From positions 1 to 34,990 of the forward strand of contig JAYMGJ010000647.1 in NCBI GenBank assembly GCA_037178675.1: a stretch of DNA of 34,990 bases. Reading direction: 5' to 3'. The first letter of the stretch is position 1. Every line of letters begins with the position of its first letter. Of this stretch, positions 20,989-33,100 are shown piece after piece. The stretch comes from Scleroderma bovista (Eukaryota; Basidiomycota; Agaricomycetes; Boletales; Sclerodermataceae). Below the pieces are notes generated by a model that worked only from the letters and a program-made list of their open reading frames with translations, did not search any database and was not told where the DNA came from. The position numbers and the translations under genes are program-made.

Positions 20989-21959
20989 GGTTACACACTC
21001 ATGAAAAACTTTGACCACCAGGCAGAACTCTGCCAAGATGCACCGATACCCATGTCTATCCTTCTTAGTCACTTTTGTATAATAGCTCCGTGGCACCTGA
21101 TCCCAAGGTGTGCAGCAGAATCTATTTATCATGGTCCTATAAGCTCAGGCCACACAGCCTAAGTATTCTGGTGCGCCATCGTCCAATCACAAAACTCATC
21201 CACATGTTACCGAGCGTCTGAGGCTCTAATAATAGTGCATGCATGCATTGGAGACATAGTTGCCAATGCCGACAGAGATGGGTTTTGTGTCCCCGCATGT
21301 ACTACAATATCATACAAGGTGATCCTAGAAGCAACCATGTTTCATGAACCGAACTATCCCCTGCGCAGCATGCAGCGCCACTCGAGATCCCAAAGAACCT
21401 TCCAAGATAACCTTATTTATGTAAACGGTTGCAATGGAAAGGGTAATGATACCCAGTGAAAACTGGACCTTACCTGGTGTGATGTGGGATGACCAGATAT
21501 GAAATCGATGTGAAAAATATGACAAGATCTCTCCTGCATATTACACCTCCCTTTTTTGGCTGCGCTGGTGTGTTGCGATGCATAGATCGATTACATTGTT
21601 TACACTACGCAGTGTACGCAGCGGACACACACAGTCACTATGCAATGCACGACACACCAGTACTGCAGTACTGGCACACACACGTACATACTTGCACTCT
21701 ATGCCTTGGGTCACTTGGCTGAGGGGAAGAAAGAAGCAATAAGATTGCTTTGAGGGGAAGGACAATGTCTGTGGTGCTACAAACGTATTGGATGCTATGA
21801 AGAGATTTGGGCGAAGCCCTGGGGGGGCTTCTGGCCCGAAACGAAACCGCAAGGGAGGCTGAGCTGTACCCGCACAGAAGGAGGGAGCGACGCAAAAGGC
21901 GAAGCCGAATACCCTAGTGGTTGAAGGAGCTCTGCACAATACAAGTGGTTTCAAAGGGG
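20989..21959. other. Intergenic plus 3' noncoding end of the DIRS element
   Basis: 20989-21500 shows no gene. From about 21720 to 21959 the minus strand is the untranslated 3' side of the DIRS-like element. It contains GGGCGAAGCCC and related GCGAAGCC motifs that could be part of its split terminal repeats. I could not pair them with a 5' copy because the 5' end is missing. Confidence 0.35.
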
Positions 21960-23153
21960 CTATCTAACTGGGGGTTGTGTGTATCTGACAAAAGGTTCTA
22001 GTACTGGCGAAGCTTGTAGGTATGGTGCTAAAATCATGGCATGTTGTCATAGGTAGAGGGTGAAAGTGTTCCCTGCCCAACGCCCGAGGGACTGAATAAC
22101 GTCGAAAGGGATGCCTCGTAGTAAGTATTCTAGTGTGCCTCCGATGTGGAGGCTGTGGCCTTTGAGATTCGGGAGGTTAAATTGGGTTGCGAGTTTGTTG
22201 ATTTTGCTGGTAAGCTCTTTTTTACTTAACGGGTGCCATTTGCCACTGGAGTGGGTCCAAGAGAAAAGGTGCTCGTTTGAGGCGATGGCGTTGATACGGA
22301 AATGGTTTTCGATGGCGGCGAGGGGGTCGGCTGGTCCATTTTGTTGAGTGCACTGAATGGATTCTCCTTTGCTCGCTGCTTTGGAAGTCTTGGTCCATGG
22401 CAGGTGAAATTTGAGAACGGTTAAACCGTTTCGGTCTGTGACTTGTGTGAGGCCCGCTCGGGTGATATGTTTGGTTGGGTCGAAAGTGTTGATGCTAGGA
22501 ACTGTGAATACTCTGGCGACGCCCCAGAAACAAACTGTGATGCAGGCAAAAACAGCTGCGTCAAGTGGGTCCTCCATGTTCAGTTGAGATTTGAAAAGGG
22601 ATATAATGTCTGGCGTAAATGGGTTGCATTGGGGGCATTTGGCAGAGGGAGGGGTGAGCTGAGCTGCTCCTTCTATGGTGGCTTTTAGGGTGACTTGGTC
22701 TAGCAGCCACAGTCTGCCATGCAGCAAGTGCCAGGCACGGATTCCCGCAATGTAGTTAGAGAGGGTGTTACCAGAATATGTTCCTGCGCAGGTTGATATG
22801 AACGAGAGTAAGAGTGGTTGGGAGACGGGACATCTGTCTATTTCGGGTACGTTATGTGAGTCACAGAATACATGGAAAACTAGTAGGCCCACTCCATAGG
22901 CAGCTTTGGTGTTGCTGCCCCATGAAGCGTCGATGACACTTAGTATGCGGTTAAAGTCTGCTTCAGACAGGATGGGGTGTGCGAGCTGTGGGTCTTCGCT
23001 AGCAGAGTGGGGTTTCCACAGGAGGAGGTGGTCCTTGGCGAGGCAGTGAGGACGGAGGGGGGAGGGAGAAGGGGAAAGATCTGAGTGGTATGGTAGGGGA
23101 TTTGAAGCCAGAGGAGCTGGGGGTAGTGGGGGGGCAGAGATGAAACGAAACAA
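21960..23153 (-). pseudogene. DIRS-like tyrosine recombinase, two disabling changes
   Basis: Integrase of a DIRS-order retrotransposon, which inserts a circular DNA by tyrosine-recombinase chemistry. Visible motifs in order: GVARVFTV (box I Arg), LPWTKTSK (Lys), GHSLHIGGT, SLGRWAG (Trp) and FTLYL (Tyr). In the family the box II motif is HxxR (GHSLRIGGT). Here CAC (His) replaces the expected CGC (Arg), losing a catalytic residue. Directly after the Tyr, a TGA at 22047-22049 ends the frame; the same frame continues QHAMILAPYL to TAG at 21960. Both changes fit CpG to TpG/CpA decay. Start taken at 23153 after a Pro-rich leader. Confidence 0.8.
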
Positions 23154-23253
23154 CGGTGATGTCCCAGTTTTTGACTGCGTGGGAGAGGTTTCTATGTTAC
23201 TAAGGAAATTGATGCCAGGGCTCGGCGAGATGGGGATAATCGGAATGACTGTA

Positions 23254-24930
23254 CTAAGGGGGTGTTCTGCTCAGGGAGGCATCTTCAATGAGATGGCAGA
23301 TAGGTTTGGGGATGGGGATGTCAGGAAGGAGGGCACTGGGATGCCCGAGAATGCCCCGGGAAGGGCCATTCGCGAGGTTGGATTCACTAGGGACATATTT
23401 GGTGCAGATGTAAAACTTTTGGGGGAGTGAGTGAATGAACTGGTGGATACGTTTGAAAGCCTCATTGGCAGGAGGATTTCTGTGGTGGTTATTGAGCCAT
23501 CCTTCAACGATGCCTGTGTTGTCTCCGAAAGCGATGAATGCCAAGTGGGGAGATTTGATAGTGGCAATGGTATAAATGAGGAATTCGAAGCCAACGGCTT
23601 CTGCCCAGCTGATGTCTCGTTTGCCCCTGAGGGATTGCCAGTGTGGGTGGAGGTGCCAGGCTTGCCATTTGGTGCCAATAACGACACCGATTCTGAATGA
23701 TGAGCTAGCATCGGAAAAGGCAGAAATGTTGACATAGTTTGGGGGACTAATGATGGGACGGGATGCAAGGTTGGACGATAGGACGTGTTGCCACCAGTTT
23801 AAATCATTAGTGATTGTTTTTTCATGGCAGTGGGGGAGGAACGGTTTGGGTGTGCACACTTTGATCATGCGTTCAAGGCCTGTGAGGTAAGCTCTGCCTT
23901 GTGGTATGACCGCACATGTGTGGAGCAGTTTCCCATATAGGCTTTGTACATCTTGAAGGACGTGCCCGCCACATTGATGCCAGCATGCGATGGCTTCGAG
24001 ATACTTAGTCACTTTGGGGGCACTCAGTGATACTGTCATTGCCTGCAAGTTCCACTCAAAGCCAATGTATATGGTGGATGGGCTGAAAGGCTGGTCCTTG
24101 GAGGGTTCCCATGGTATACCCAGGGGTCTCGAGACAGTGTCAATGTCACACATGCTATAAGAGAACAGGGAGTCATGTGAGGGTCACGGGGAGTGGCTGG
24201 AGAGGTCTGTTAATGGGCGGCTGCAATTTTCATTGAACTTGTCAGAAGATGAGTCAGATCGGCACTGTCCTTGGAACCACAAGCGGCCTCCCAAGTGTAG
24301 GGGTTCAGGGGAGTGCATGAGGATGTCCTGATACCAGGAGCGGCAACTGTCATTGTAATTGTCAAGGTGTTGCATGTGCACTCGGAAGAAAATGTGGTCA
24401 TCTACCCATTTGTCGACTGGCCCAATGCCATGGGAACAGAAAATTTCACAGTATGCATCAGCGATGTGACCATAGGCACTGGTTGCTGGGGTGGATCCGA
24501 AGGCTAGGTTAGTGTCAATGCAGCCCATTGTTTCTGATATTTTTATGACACTGGCTGGCCATTGGGATGGGTGGAGGGGAATGGTGCAGTATGCTTCTGC
24601 TACATCTCGGGTGGTAGCCTCCGAGCCTGGGGGGAGGTGGGAAATGAGGTCATATATTAGAGAGAATTTTCCCCACGTGGTGGGGAAATCTTCTGCTGTT
24701 ATGTTATGGTTGATTGACATGTTGGGAGATACTGTGGAGGTGTTAAGGGGGAAAGAGAAATTCTGGACAAGCTGAAATTTCCTGGGGCGACCTAGTTTGG
24801 GTATTATGGAGAGGGGGGACGACTGGTAGGGGCCAAGAAAATGTTCTATTAAAGGGAGAGGGTAAGGACCTAGATATCTGCCTTTGTCCAGCTCTTTACA
24901 AATGCAGCCATGACTGTAGTTTTTGACCAA
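23254..24930 (-). pseudogene. DIRS-like reverse transcriptase and RNase H, truncated and interrupted
   Basis: One frame split by a TGA at 24184-24186 (CCG TGA CCC, where CGA would read through). The RT part (24930-24187) shows GRYLGPYP, QSSPLSIIPK, RDVAEAY, FGSTPATSAYGHI and the active-site KWVDDHIFF. The RNase H part (24183-23254) shows FSDASSSFRIGVV, WAEAVGFE, FGDNTGIVEGW and ANGPSRG, where the last catalytic Asp common in the family is Asn. The gene runs to the edge of the foldback element at 24938, and sequence beyond it (27513 onward) does not continue the ORF, so its 5' part is lost. Followed 100 bp later by the recombinase gene, the normal DIRS order. Confidence 0.8.
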
Positions 24931-24941
24931 ATGTATTGGGC

Positions 24942-26098
24942 AATTACCATCAGACTGATAGCGCTCGACAGGCCAACTACCACTGCCAAATGAGGAAAAA
25001 ACCCCTAAAGAAACCTAATGGTTAGATACCAGTAGTATATTTGAGACCCTACTGTAGCCAGACCTAAATTAGAAGTAGACCCCTGTATCACAGGGGGGTC
25101 ATTACACCAGACTGGCAAGCACAGCCACAATTTCCAAAAAAGGAAATAGGGGTCAAAGTCATAGCCACCAATCAGGGGAATCCAGATATGGTCTTACCTA
25201 AGCAATTCATTATGATTTGATGGAGCTATGGCCAAAATAATTTTTAAACACAACGCAAAAAAAAGAATAGCCCCTATTTTGACTAGCAAAATTGCGTAGT
25301 ATTCATTAGGAAATGTGGTAGTATTCATTAGCACATGTCCAAACATGATTATATCAGCATCAGCAGTGCCACTCCACTCAGAATCTGTCCATATATGGAA
25401 ATAGTTGACTGGCAATATTTCCCACCCTTGGTATGCACTTCCCCTGCCTTCCTGGGCTTCATCCCTGGCACATATACAGTGCACATAGTATCCTGCATGT
25501 CATATTAGTATATAAGAGCACAACTGGATCCTTATGTCAGTGTATAAGGGCCTCAGGATAAATGGAGAATATTTTAGGGGTAAAAACAAAAAAGTGTTTG
25601 CATTTTTGAACCACTTGACATATCCATTTGGAAACTACATCCCCTTCAAGGGGCCATATATGCCCATAGCCACTTGGCACAGGGTGGGCCCTCTGATGTG
25701 CTGATTCATGTTCTTCTCCTGTACACATATTCCTCTGACAGGCCATTACCAAGAGGGATGGTGCATGTCAGATGGTCTAGGGTGGTGGTACTATACCATG
25801 ACCATATGGGTATCAAATATATTTTCCATCTGACTGCTTGAAGATGAGCAATTAAAGAAATCACATTTTTGCAACAATAGGGGCTGTATGGGTTCCCAGA
25901 CTAGGTATCATCAATCTGACTATCTCAGCAGCTGGGGGGTATCATATAGTAGCTACTACAATGACCTCAGGTCCATGCCACAATGTGGTGAAGATGAGGA
26001 GTGAAAACAACATTTAGAAGGCGTGGGAAAATGTATTCAAAAATGCGGAGACTTGCAAAACATATGAAACATTTGCCATATTACACAACACACAGCAC
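24942..26098. repeat. Left arm of long inverted repeat
   Basis: 1157 bp, complementary to 26363-27519. Contains only about six CpG dinucleotides. ORFs of up to 96 codons occur identically in both arms but show no domain. Confidence 0.9.
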
Positions 26099-27512
26099 TT
26101 TGCATTCTACAAATGATGCCATTGAGTTACTGGCATATAATAAGGCTTCCTGATTATATATTGTTCTCTAGTTAGATGACAGTTTACCTCAGGTGCTACC
26201 TTGGTGTTAAGACTCATCTACATTGTAGGATTGAAATCCATACAGTTATACTGTGTACATTTTCGCATTTTTGACATTTCATCAGTGCTAACAAAGGCAT
26301 GTAGCATAAAAGGAATCTACTGAGTGAATAGCAACTCAATGAGATCATTTTTAGAGTGCCAGGTGCTGTGTGTTGTGTAATATGGCAAATGTTTCATATG
26401 TTTTGCAAGTCTCCGCATTTTTGAATACATTTTCCCACGCCTTCTAAATGTTGTTTTCACTCCTCATCTTCACCACATTGTGGCATGGACCTGAGGTCAT
26501 TGTAGTAGCTACTATATGATACCCCCCAGCTGCTGAGATAGTCAGATTGATGATACCTAGTCTGGGAACCCATACAGCCCCTATTGTTGCAAAAATGTGA
26601 TTTCTTTAATTGCTCATCTTCAAGCAGTCAGATGGAAAATATATTTGATACCCATATGGTCATGGTATAGTACCACCACCCTAGACCATCTGACATGCAC
26701 CATCCCTCTTGGTAATGGCCTGTCAGAGGAATATGTGTACAGGAGAAGAACATGAATCAGCACATCAGAGGGCCCACCCTGTGCCAAGTGGCTATGGGCA
26801 TATATGGCCCCTTGAAGGGGATGTAGTTTCCAAATGGATATGTCAAGTGGTTCAAAAATGCAAACACTTTTTTGTTTTTACCCCTAAAATATTCTCCATT
26901 TATCCTGAGGCCCTTATACACTGACATAAGGATCCAGTTGTGCTCTTATATACTAATATGACATGCAGGATACTATGTGCACTGTATATGTGCCAGGGAT
27001 GAAGCCCAGGAAGGCAGGGGAAGTGCATACCAAGGGTGGGAAATATTGCCAGTCAACTATTTCCATATATGGACAGATTCTGAGTGGAGTGGCACTGCTG
27101 ATGCTGATATAATCATGTTTGGACATGTGCTAATGAATACTACCACATTTCCTAATGAATACTACGCAATTTTGCTAGTCAAAATAGGGGCTATTCTTTT
27201 TTTTGCGTTGTGTTTAAAAATTATTTTGGCCATAGCTCCATCAAATCATAATGAATTGCTTAGGTAAGACCATATCTGGATTCCCCTGATTGGTGGCTAT
27301 GACTTTGACCCCTATTTCCTTTTTTGGAAATTGTGGCTGTGCTTGCCAGTCTGGTGTAATGACCCCCCTGTGATACAGGGGTCTACTTCTAATTTAGGTC
27401 TGGCTACAGTAGGGTCTCAAATATACTACTGGTATCTAACCATTAGGTTTCTTTAGGGGTTTTTTCCTCATTTGGCAGTGGTAGTTGGCCTGTCGAGCGC
27501 TATCAGTCTGAT
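24949..27512. mobile_element. Foldback element with 1.16-kb identical inverted arms and 10-bp TSD
   Basis: Positions x and 52461-x are complementary from 24942/27519 inward to 26098/26363. I compared nearly all of this 1157-bp span and found no mismatch. Inside, about 32 bp pair imperfectly, then a loop of about 200 bp (26131-26330). Flanks: GGCAATTACC (24939-24948) and GGTAATTACC (27513-27522), a near-perfect 10-bp target duplication. That target is itself palindromic, which explains why arm pairing runs past the element ends. Ends are ATCAGACTGATAGCG. A long TIR with a 9-10 bp TSD fits a Mutator-like (MULE) foldback or other nonautonomous element. No transposase or credible protein is encoded, and the arms are very poor in CpG. 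Confidence 0.8.
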
Positions 27513-27519
27513 GGTAATT
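26363..27519. repeat. Right arm of long inverted repeat
   Basis: 1157 bp, reverse complement of 24942-26098. The first inner mismatch is at 26362/26099 and the first outer mismatch at 27520/24941. Confidence 0.9.
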
Positions 27520-27990
27520 ACCATACTCCTAGGTCAAATACTACAATAACGGGTGACAGATGATTGTATTAAACTCGACCGCTGTGTGCCTAAGTGAGGG
27601 AAGAGGTCAGAACAACCAACACATCAGGAAAAAAACACATGGCGATATAGTACTATGTAGCCTCTGTAGCACTCAAAGCTCTATTGACAAGTCCCCAATC
27701 TATAGTCAATGTAGCTACAGGCACAGATTCTATAGTACACCATAGTGGCCATAGTCTGACATGTAAATACATATTCAACATAGCAAGGTTGCTATATATG
27801 CTACCAAGACTATGTATTGTCACATAGCCCCTTTGACTTCTATCACAACAGTGATAGGCTTCCATTGCCACTTGCTATAATGTCAGTATAGCAAAACATA
27901 GACTACATTTCTTACTCAGGCAGTACACAGTTCAATCGAATTGAATCCATTTCACGCCGATGGAACTTAATACAGAATAGCTACTTTATA
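27513..27990. other. Noncoding flank with CATAG/CTATG motifs
   Basis: No gene. Holds the second copy of the 10-bp target repeat at its left end and a cluster of short CATAG/CTATG-type motifs between about 27640 and 27860. It lies downstream of the DUF6532 gene stop. Confidence 0.45.
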
Positions 27991-29862
27991 TCACTCCAAT
28001 TCATCCTCTGTGGTTGAACCCTCCTGATGTTCTTTGATCGCAGCCACGATGATTTGCGCAGACACCACATTTTGTGGCTGCGCAGAGAGGGCAGGCGCTC
28101 CGGAATGGATACTGAGCTAGGCCATCAGTAACCAAACATAAACACTGCCTGCATACTCACCGTCCGTCCTCATAGATCTTTGCACAAATACCTTTCAATA
28201 CACCAAACTCCTTCGTCGCCTCATCGAAATCTTGTAGGCACTTGAGATGCGAAGCATATATCACACGGTAGTCATGAACTGTAAAGGCAATGTCCATCCG
28301 TGTGCCAGTTGTCCACTCATCTATGCAGCATTCAATCTAAGGCAAGCTGTCAGTGACGACCCATCCAGCGACGGCCGTGAAACATAACACTTACCACCAT
28401 CAGTATTAAGGCCAGAGCGGGCACAGGGAATGGCTTGAACCATGTCTGATACTTGATGCCTTCATCATTCTTGTTTGCGAACCACATTGTATTGACAATT
28501 TTCTGTATGATCGGCGCCTTGAGAAAGCCACAGCGCTCGTCTTGAACGGGCGCCCAATGCTGTTCATTCACATATCAGTTACTATAAGTTTGCCCCACAG
28601 CAAACCAGCCCACCTTGAATGCGAAGCTCGCACCCTCTTTTAACTCTTCCGCTAATGCACGATTCTTCTTGATCGCCAATTTTGTCTGGCTGCTGTGAAA
28701 ATTAAATATTATTTCGATGAGAGGGCGGAGCTTGGTCTTGAGCTCGCCACGAACTTGCGAGCCACGGCTGGTAATCTATATAACATAGGAAGCATGATAC
28801 TGCGACAGCCAGTACAGTACTGACCAGTGTGGAGAGCTGTGGCGTCCGCACGAGGTTAACGCCTGTGGTCTGAAGCGCCTTAGCCCAAGATGCATTCAGA
28901 AGAGTGGACTCTTGTGTTTGGTCAGGCATGGGACTCTCGGCACACAGGCGTGCCCGGTAGTCTCCAATGGCCGCATTGACGAACTCTTGAGTGACATCAT
29001 CGTAGTCTTTGGCACATGGTCAACCTTCGTGTTCTGTGAGCTTCTGTGCCTTGACGATGGTGGTTTCTGGACCGTCTTCTTCAATAGGTTCCTGTCGCCT
29101 CTTTGCACGAACATCACTCCTAGTACTTCCAGTGAGGTACTTGTTTGATGATGGCATGACGGACTCACCGGTTCGTAGAGTCTGTCACCACACCTTCAGA
29201 GCTCCCATGTTCGACACGCCTGTCTTTGTGTCTGACACCCAGTCGTTCCGAAGAACGTTGGTGTGAGGTCGGTCCTGCGTCTTCACCGTCCGAGAGAAAG
29301 AAGCTTCTCTGTAACCCAATGAGAATAGATTAATACTACAACCATAAATGGCACTCACTTCACCACTGAGGTCGGGAATGTGGCCGCTGACCACCTTTGG
29401 TACTTTGCTGCTGCTGTACACGAGGGGCTGCCTAGGCACTGCACTAAGTTTAGTGGGGACGGGTCGGCTACTAAACTGAACGCGAAACGGTTCGGTCAGT
29501 GTTGTGCCCACAAAAATGTTGGGAGGACCTACCTGGGTGCATTCTTCTTCTTCTTCTTCGAGGTCATCTTCTTCGAGGTCCCGCCCTTGATCGCTGTTCT
29601 CTTCGTCTTCGTTCTCACTCCCCTCCTCGATTAGGCGGTGGCGGCGATGTCGTTCTCGGTTGTTCTGGGTCTTGGCATCGCGGCGCTGAACTGTTTCTTC
29701 TCGTTCATGCACCACTTGCATCACTTTCTCTGATGGTCGGCATACCCGACCACCAGACTCTGTTTTTTTTTTTTTTGGAACATTGGTCAGTGGGAATCTG
29801 TGGTGTGGTTCAGCCGGACTGACCTCTACGATTCTCTTTGTCAGCGTTGCGATAGAGTCCAT
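27991..29862 (-). CDS. DUF6532-domain protein, one in-frame TGA
   Basis: Seven exons: 29862-29359, 29308 to about 29190, about 29139-28825, 28775-28614, 28559-28395, 28336-28161, 28111-27991; introns 49-58 nt, clean phases except near 29139-29190. The N-terminal exon is charged (KKKK tract coded by a long A run; acidic EEDDLEEEEEE). The domain reads ITSRGSQVRGELKTKLRP, AIKKNRALAEELKEG, FLKAPIIQKIVNTMWFANKN, IECCIDEWTTG and YASHLKCLQDF. These match the DUF6532 family, widespread in Agaricomycetes and of unknown function. C-terminus TTEDELE. A TGA at 29022-29020 (GGT TGA CCA, CGA would read through) interrupts exon 3 ahead of the domain, so this copy may be inactive or the exon boundary differs. 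Head to head with the Plavaka gene. Confidence 0.75.
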
Positions 29863-30197
29863 GTGGTGAGGCTTGCATGGGAATTGGACTTAAGAGCTGG
29901 AACCAAGAATGGGTGAGGTGGGGGGTTGGCAGGAACAACGGCAGGACCCAAATGACTTACTTATATCTGCCGCTTGTGTATGGCTTGTTTGTAGTGATCA
30001 ACAAACGGTTGCGACACGAACGCCCATCGCGACGTGATCACGGGATAGGCTGTAAAATCAAAGAAATATTACATTGACAAGGAGCCCCACCTATCTGTCC
30101 ATAGACTGCGCGATGGTCCGGTATATTTCCAACTGTCAAAGAGATAAATCAGTGAGACTTTGCAAAAGAAACGACTGAACGACTGACTTACCACACT
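29863..30197 (-). promoter_or_regulatory. Divergent intergenic region with antisense spliced leader
   Basis: Minus strand shows three consecutive consensus introns: 30191-30133 (59 nt, GTAAGT, CTGAT branch), 30090-30050 (41 nt) and 29960-29897 (64 nt, GTAAGT). They separate exons 30132-30091 and 30049-29961. These would form the spliced 5' leader of the DUF6532 mRNA, whose first exon then overlaps the start of the transposase exon on the other strand. One frame is open for 43 codons across the two small exons but ends in TAA at the donor. On the plus strand GTATATTT (30121) could serve the transposase. Confidence 0.45.
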
Positions 30198-33100
30198 ATG
30201 GCCCCTCACCACTGCAACTATTGCTTGAAGCCGATAGCCACGGAGGCAGGGATCAAGCGGCATATTGCTCAATTGCCTCTGTGTTGCGCTCAATGGACAA
30301 AGCGGCTTGATCGGATGAAATCAACTGTATTGAACGACGCAGAAGATGAGCTGCTGGAGGAGAGGAACGACAACACACCGGGCTGGGAAAACATCTTTGA
30401 TGGTATGGATGGTGCCGACGACCCTCTTGATGTTCCAGATGGACACCTGGTTCATCAGTCTCGTGCTGAAGATGATCCTCCTGATCTCTGTGAGCCGCCA
30501 TCCAAGCGTGCGCGAGTGGAGCAAGAGGATGAAAGGTCACCTCCTTGGCTGGCGTCTGGACGCTTCACAGAGGGGTACCCAGGTGTTGCCGCTACGATCA
30601 TAGGCAAGAAACAGACGGTCTTCGAGTCCCTGGAGGCCGCAGAGGTTGAAAGCGGCATTGGTGAATGGGCACCTTTCCGAGATGAGGACAAATGGGAACT
30701 TACTCAATTTTTGATGAAAAACCTTGGACAAAGGAAAATTGATGAGTTTCTGAAGCTACCCTCTGTAAGTGAATAAAATACATTTACCTGGAAAGTGGCC
30801 CATGGTTTGTAGGTGCAGAAGAGCGGCATTTCATTCAAGAATGCGTGCTCATTCCACAAGTGTGTTGATTCTTTATATGCAGGCCCGGGTTGGATGTGCG
30901 AGACGATCGATGTTGAGGGTGATGTTGAGGGTGAGGATGGGGCCCTGAAATGGGAAACATTGGAATTATGGCGAAGGGATCTGGTGGAATGCGTGGAGGC
31001 CCTCATTGGCAATCCTGCGTTGCGAGACATGATGGCATATGTCCCAGAACGTGCATATGCTGATGTCAAGGGTGAGAACCGTATTTATGATGAAATGTGG
31101 ACCGGGGACTGGTGGTGGGAAACCCAAGTGAGTACTTACTGTGGATGGCGAAGGAGGCAGCCAAGCCGACGTTGATCCACAGGGAAAATTGACGGAGGGG
31201 GCGGTGGTGGCGCCGGTGATCTTGTCATCCGATAAAACATCACTGTCGCTCTTCAGTGGGGACAAGAAGGCATGGCCAGTATATTTAACCATTGGGAATA
31301 TATCGAAAGATGTCCGAAGACGAGTGTCAGCGCATGCAACGATCTTAATCGGCTACTTACCTGTGTCCAAGCTGGAGTGCTTCCAGAAGAAAACCCGGTC
31401 CGTCGCAGGACATTGTCTATTCCACTATGCAATGTTGTTGTTGTTGCATCCGCTGGTCGATGCGGGTCATCGAGGGAAGGCCATGGTTTGCGCCGATGGT
31501 TGTGTGCACCGAGTCCATCCGATCCTGGCTGCCTACATCGCCGACTTTCCAGAGCAGTGTCTGGTGGGTTGCAACAAAGAGAGCCAATGCCCTCGCTGTC
31601 TGGTTAAATCGAAAGATCGTGGAGAGCTCGAGGAATGCACGTACTGCAGTATGGTTGACACGTTGAAGACCTTGCGGCGGAGGCAAATAAACAAACAATC
31701 TCGGAAGTTCGATATGGAAGGTTTGCGTGAGGTCTACTCACCTTTTTGGAAAGACCTGCCCTTCACCGACATCTTCGCCTGCATCACACCCGACATCCTC
31801 CATCAACTCCACAAAGGAATCTTCCACGACCATCTTGTGCAGTGGTGTCTTGGCGTTATCGGCGAGAAGGAGATGGATGCCCGCTTTCAGGCTGTGGGTC
31901 AATACCCAGGTCTTCGCCACTTCAAGAAAGGCATTTCCGCGGTCTCACAGTGGACAGGCACAGAGCACAAGGAGATGCAGAGGGTTTTCGTAGGGTTACT
32001 GTCAGGTGCGGCTGACAATAACGTCCTCCTCATGGCTCGCTCACTGCTCGACTTCATCTACTATGCGCGGTTCCAGCAACACACGGACAAGACTCTCGCG
32101 GCCATGCAGGACAGTCTGAACCTGTTCCACGCCCATAAAGGCGTCCTCGTCGAGCTCGGAATACGCAATCACTTCAATGTCCCCAAGATCCACTCATTCA
32201 TCCACTATGTGTCTGCAATCCGAGCGCTCGGCAGTGCTGATGGGTATAACACGGAATATCCTGAATGCTTACATATAGACTACACCAAGGACACCTACTG
32301 TGCGAGCAACAAACGTGACTACGTTGAACAAATGGCCTTGTGGCTTCAACGCCAAGAGGCCATCTATCATAAAACTGCCTACCACGCCTGGAGACAGCTT
32401 AGGCATTGTGCAAGCACGGATTCCAACAACGGAAGGCCTAGCGAAGAGGTTGTCAGGTCAGACATTGACTCTAGGATGGGTGACCCTCTGGATGAGGGGG
32501 CTGGGGATCCCATGCCATCAGGTATGTAGCACTTATGTTGCACGCCTGGCAGTCATTGAAAAAGCCGGTTAACTAGGGAGAGCCCGCTACAAAGTGGCGA
32601 AGGCCCCTTACCGCCGTGGGGTTTCCGTTCAGGAGTTACAAACCGACTACAAGGCACCCGAATTTCTCTCTGCGCTCAAACATTTTCTCACCTCCCGCAC
32701 GACTCGAGACAACATTGTGGTTCCTGTCGAATTGGATCAGTTCGACGTATTCAGCCGGCTATATGTAGAAAGTGCACCTAGCGTGGTTACAGGACACGGC
32801 AGTGTCTGGCAGAAGATTCGTGCCAGGCCAAAGGTGGCTGCCTGTGGTCACAAGGCTGAATCCCCTGCAAGATTCGATATGGCTTTTGTGTGGGACGAAG
32901 GAGATCGACAGGCTTTTTTTTCTGTGCATGATGGTAAGTACCTGGTGTCATTGTCGCAAGGAGTGTGCACTGACGAGCACTGGACTGCAAGCGATCCGTA
33001 TCGCCCAAGTGCGTGTCATTTTCAAGCTTCCAGGACATCTTGGGCATTACCCACATCCACTGGCCTATGTCGAATGGTTCACGGCGCTCCGTCGGCGTGA

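Larger units (their letters stand above)
21720..24938 (-). mobile_element. 5'-truncated DIRS-order retrotransposon (RT, RNase H, YR)
   Basis: Gene order RT, RNase H, tyrosine recombinase on the minus strand, without protease or aspartate-type integrase, defines a DIRS-order element as found in basidiomycetes. The upstream gag-like region is absent, and the break coincides with the foldback element. The left limit is approximate. Confidence 0.7.

Noticed and set aside
21541..21954. 137-codon minus-strand ORF beside the DIRS element
   Set aside because: Overlaps the 3' side of the recombinase frame and GCGAAGCC repeat motifs; no recognisable domain.
25194..25752. ORFs of 96 and 71 codons in the palindrome arms
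   Set aside because: They appear twice only because the arms are identical; no domain and no splice or promoter context.
24942..27519. Palindrome as a long-read foldback artefact
   Set aside because: Such artefacts copy the flanks as well. Here the flanks differ immediately outside the arms and carry a TSD-like repeat, and a unique loop lies in the middle. Not fully excluded without reads.
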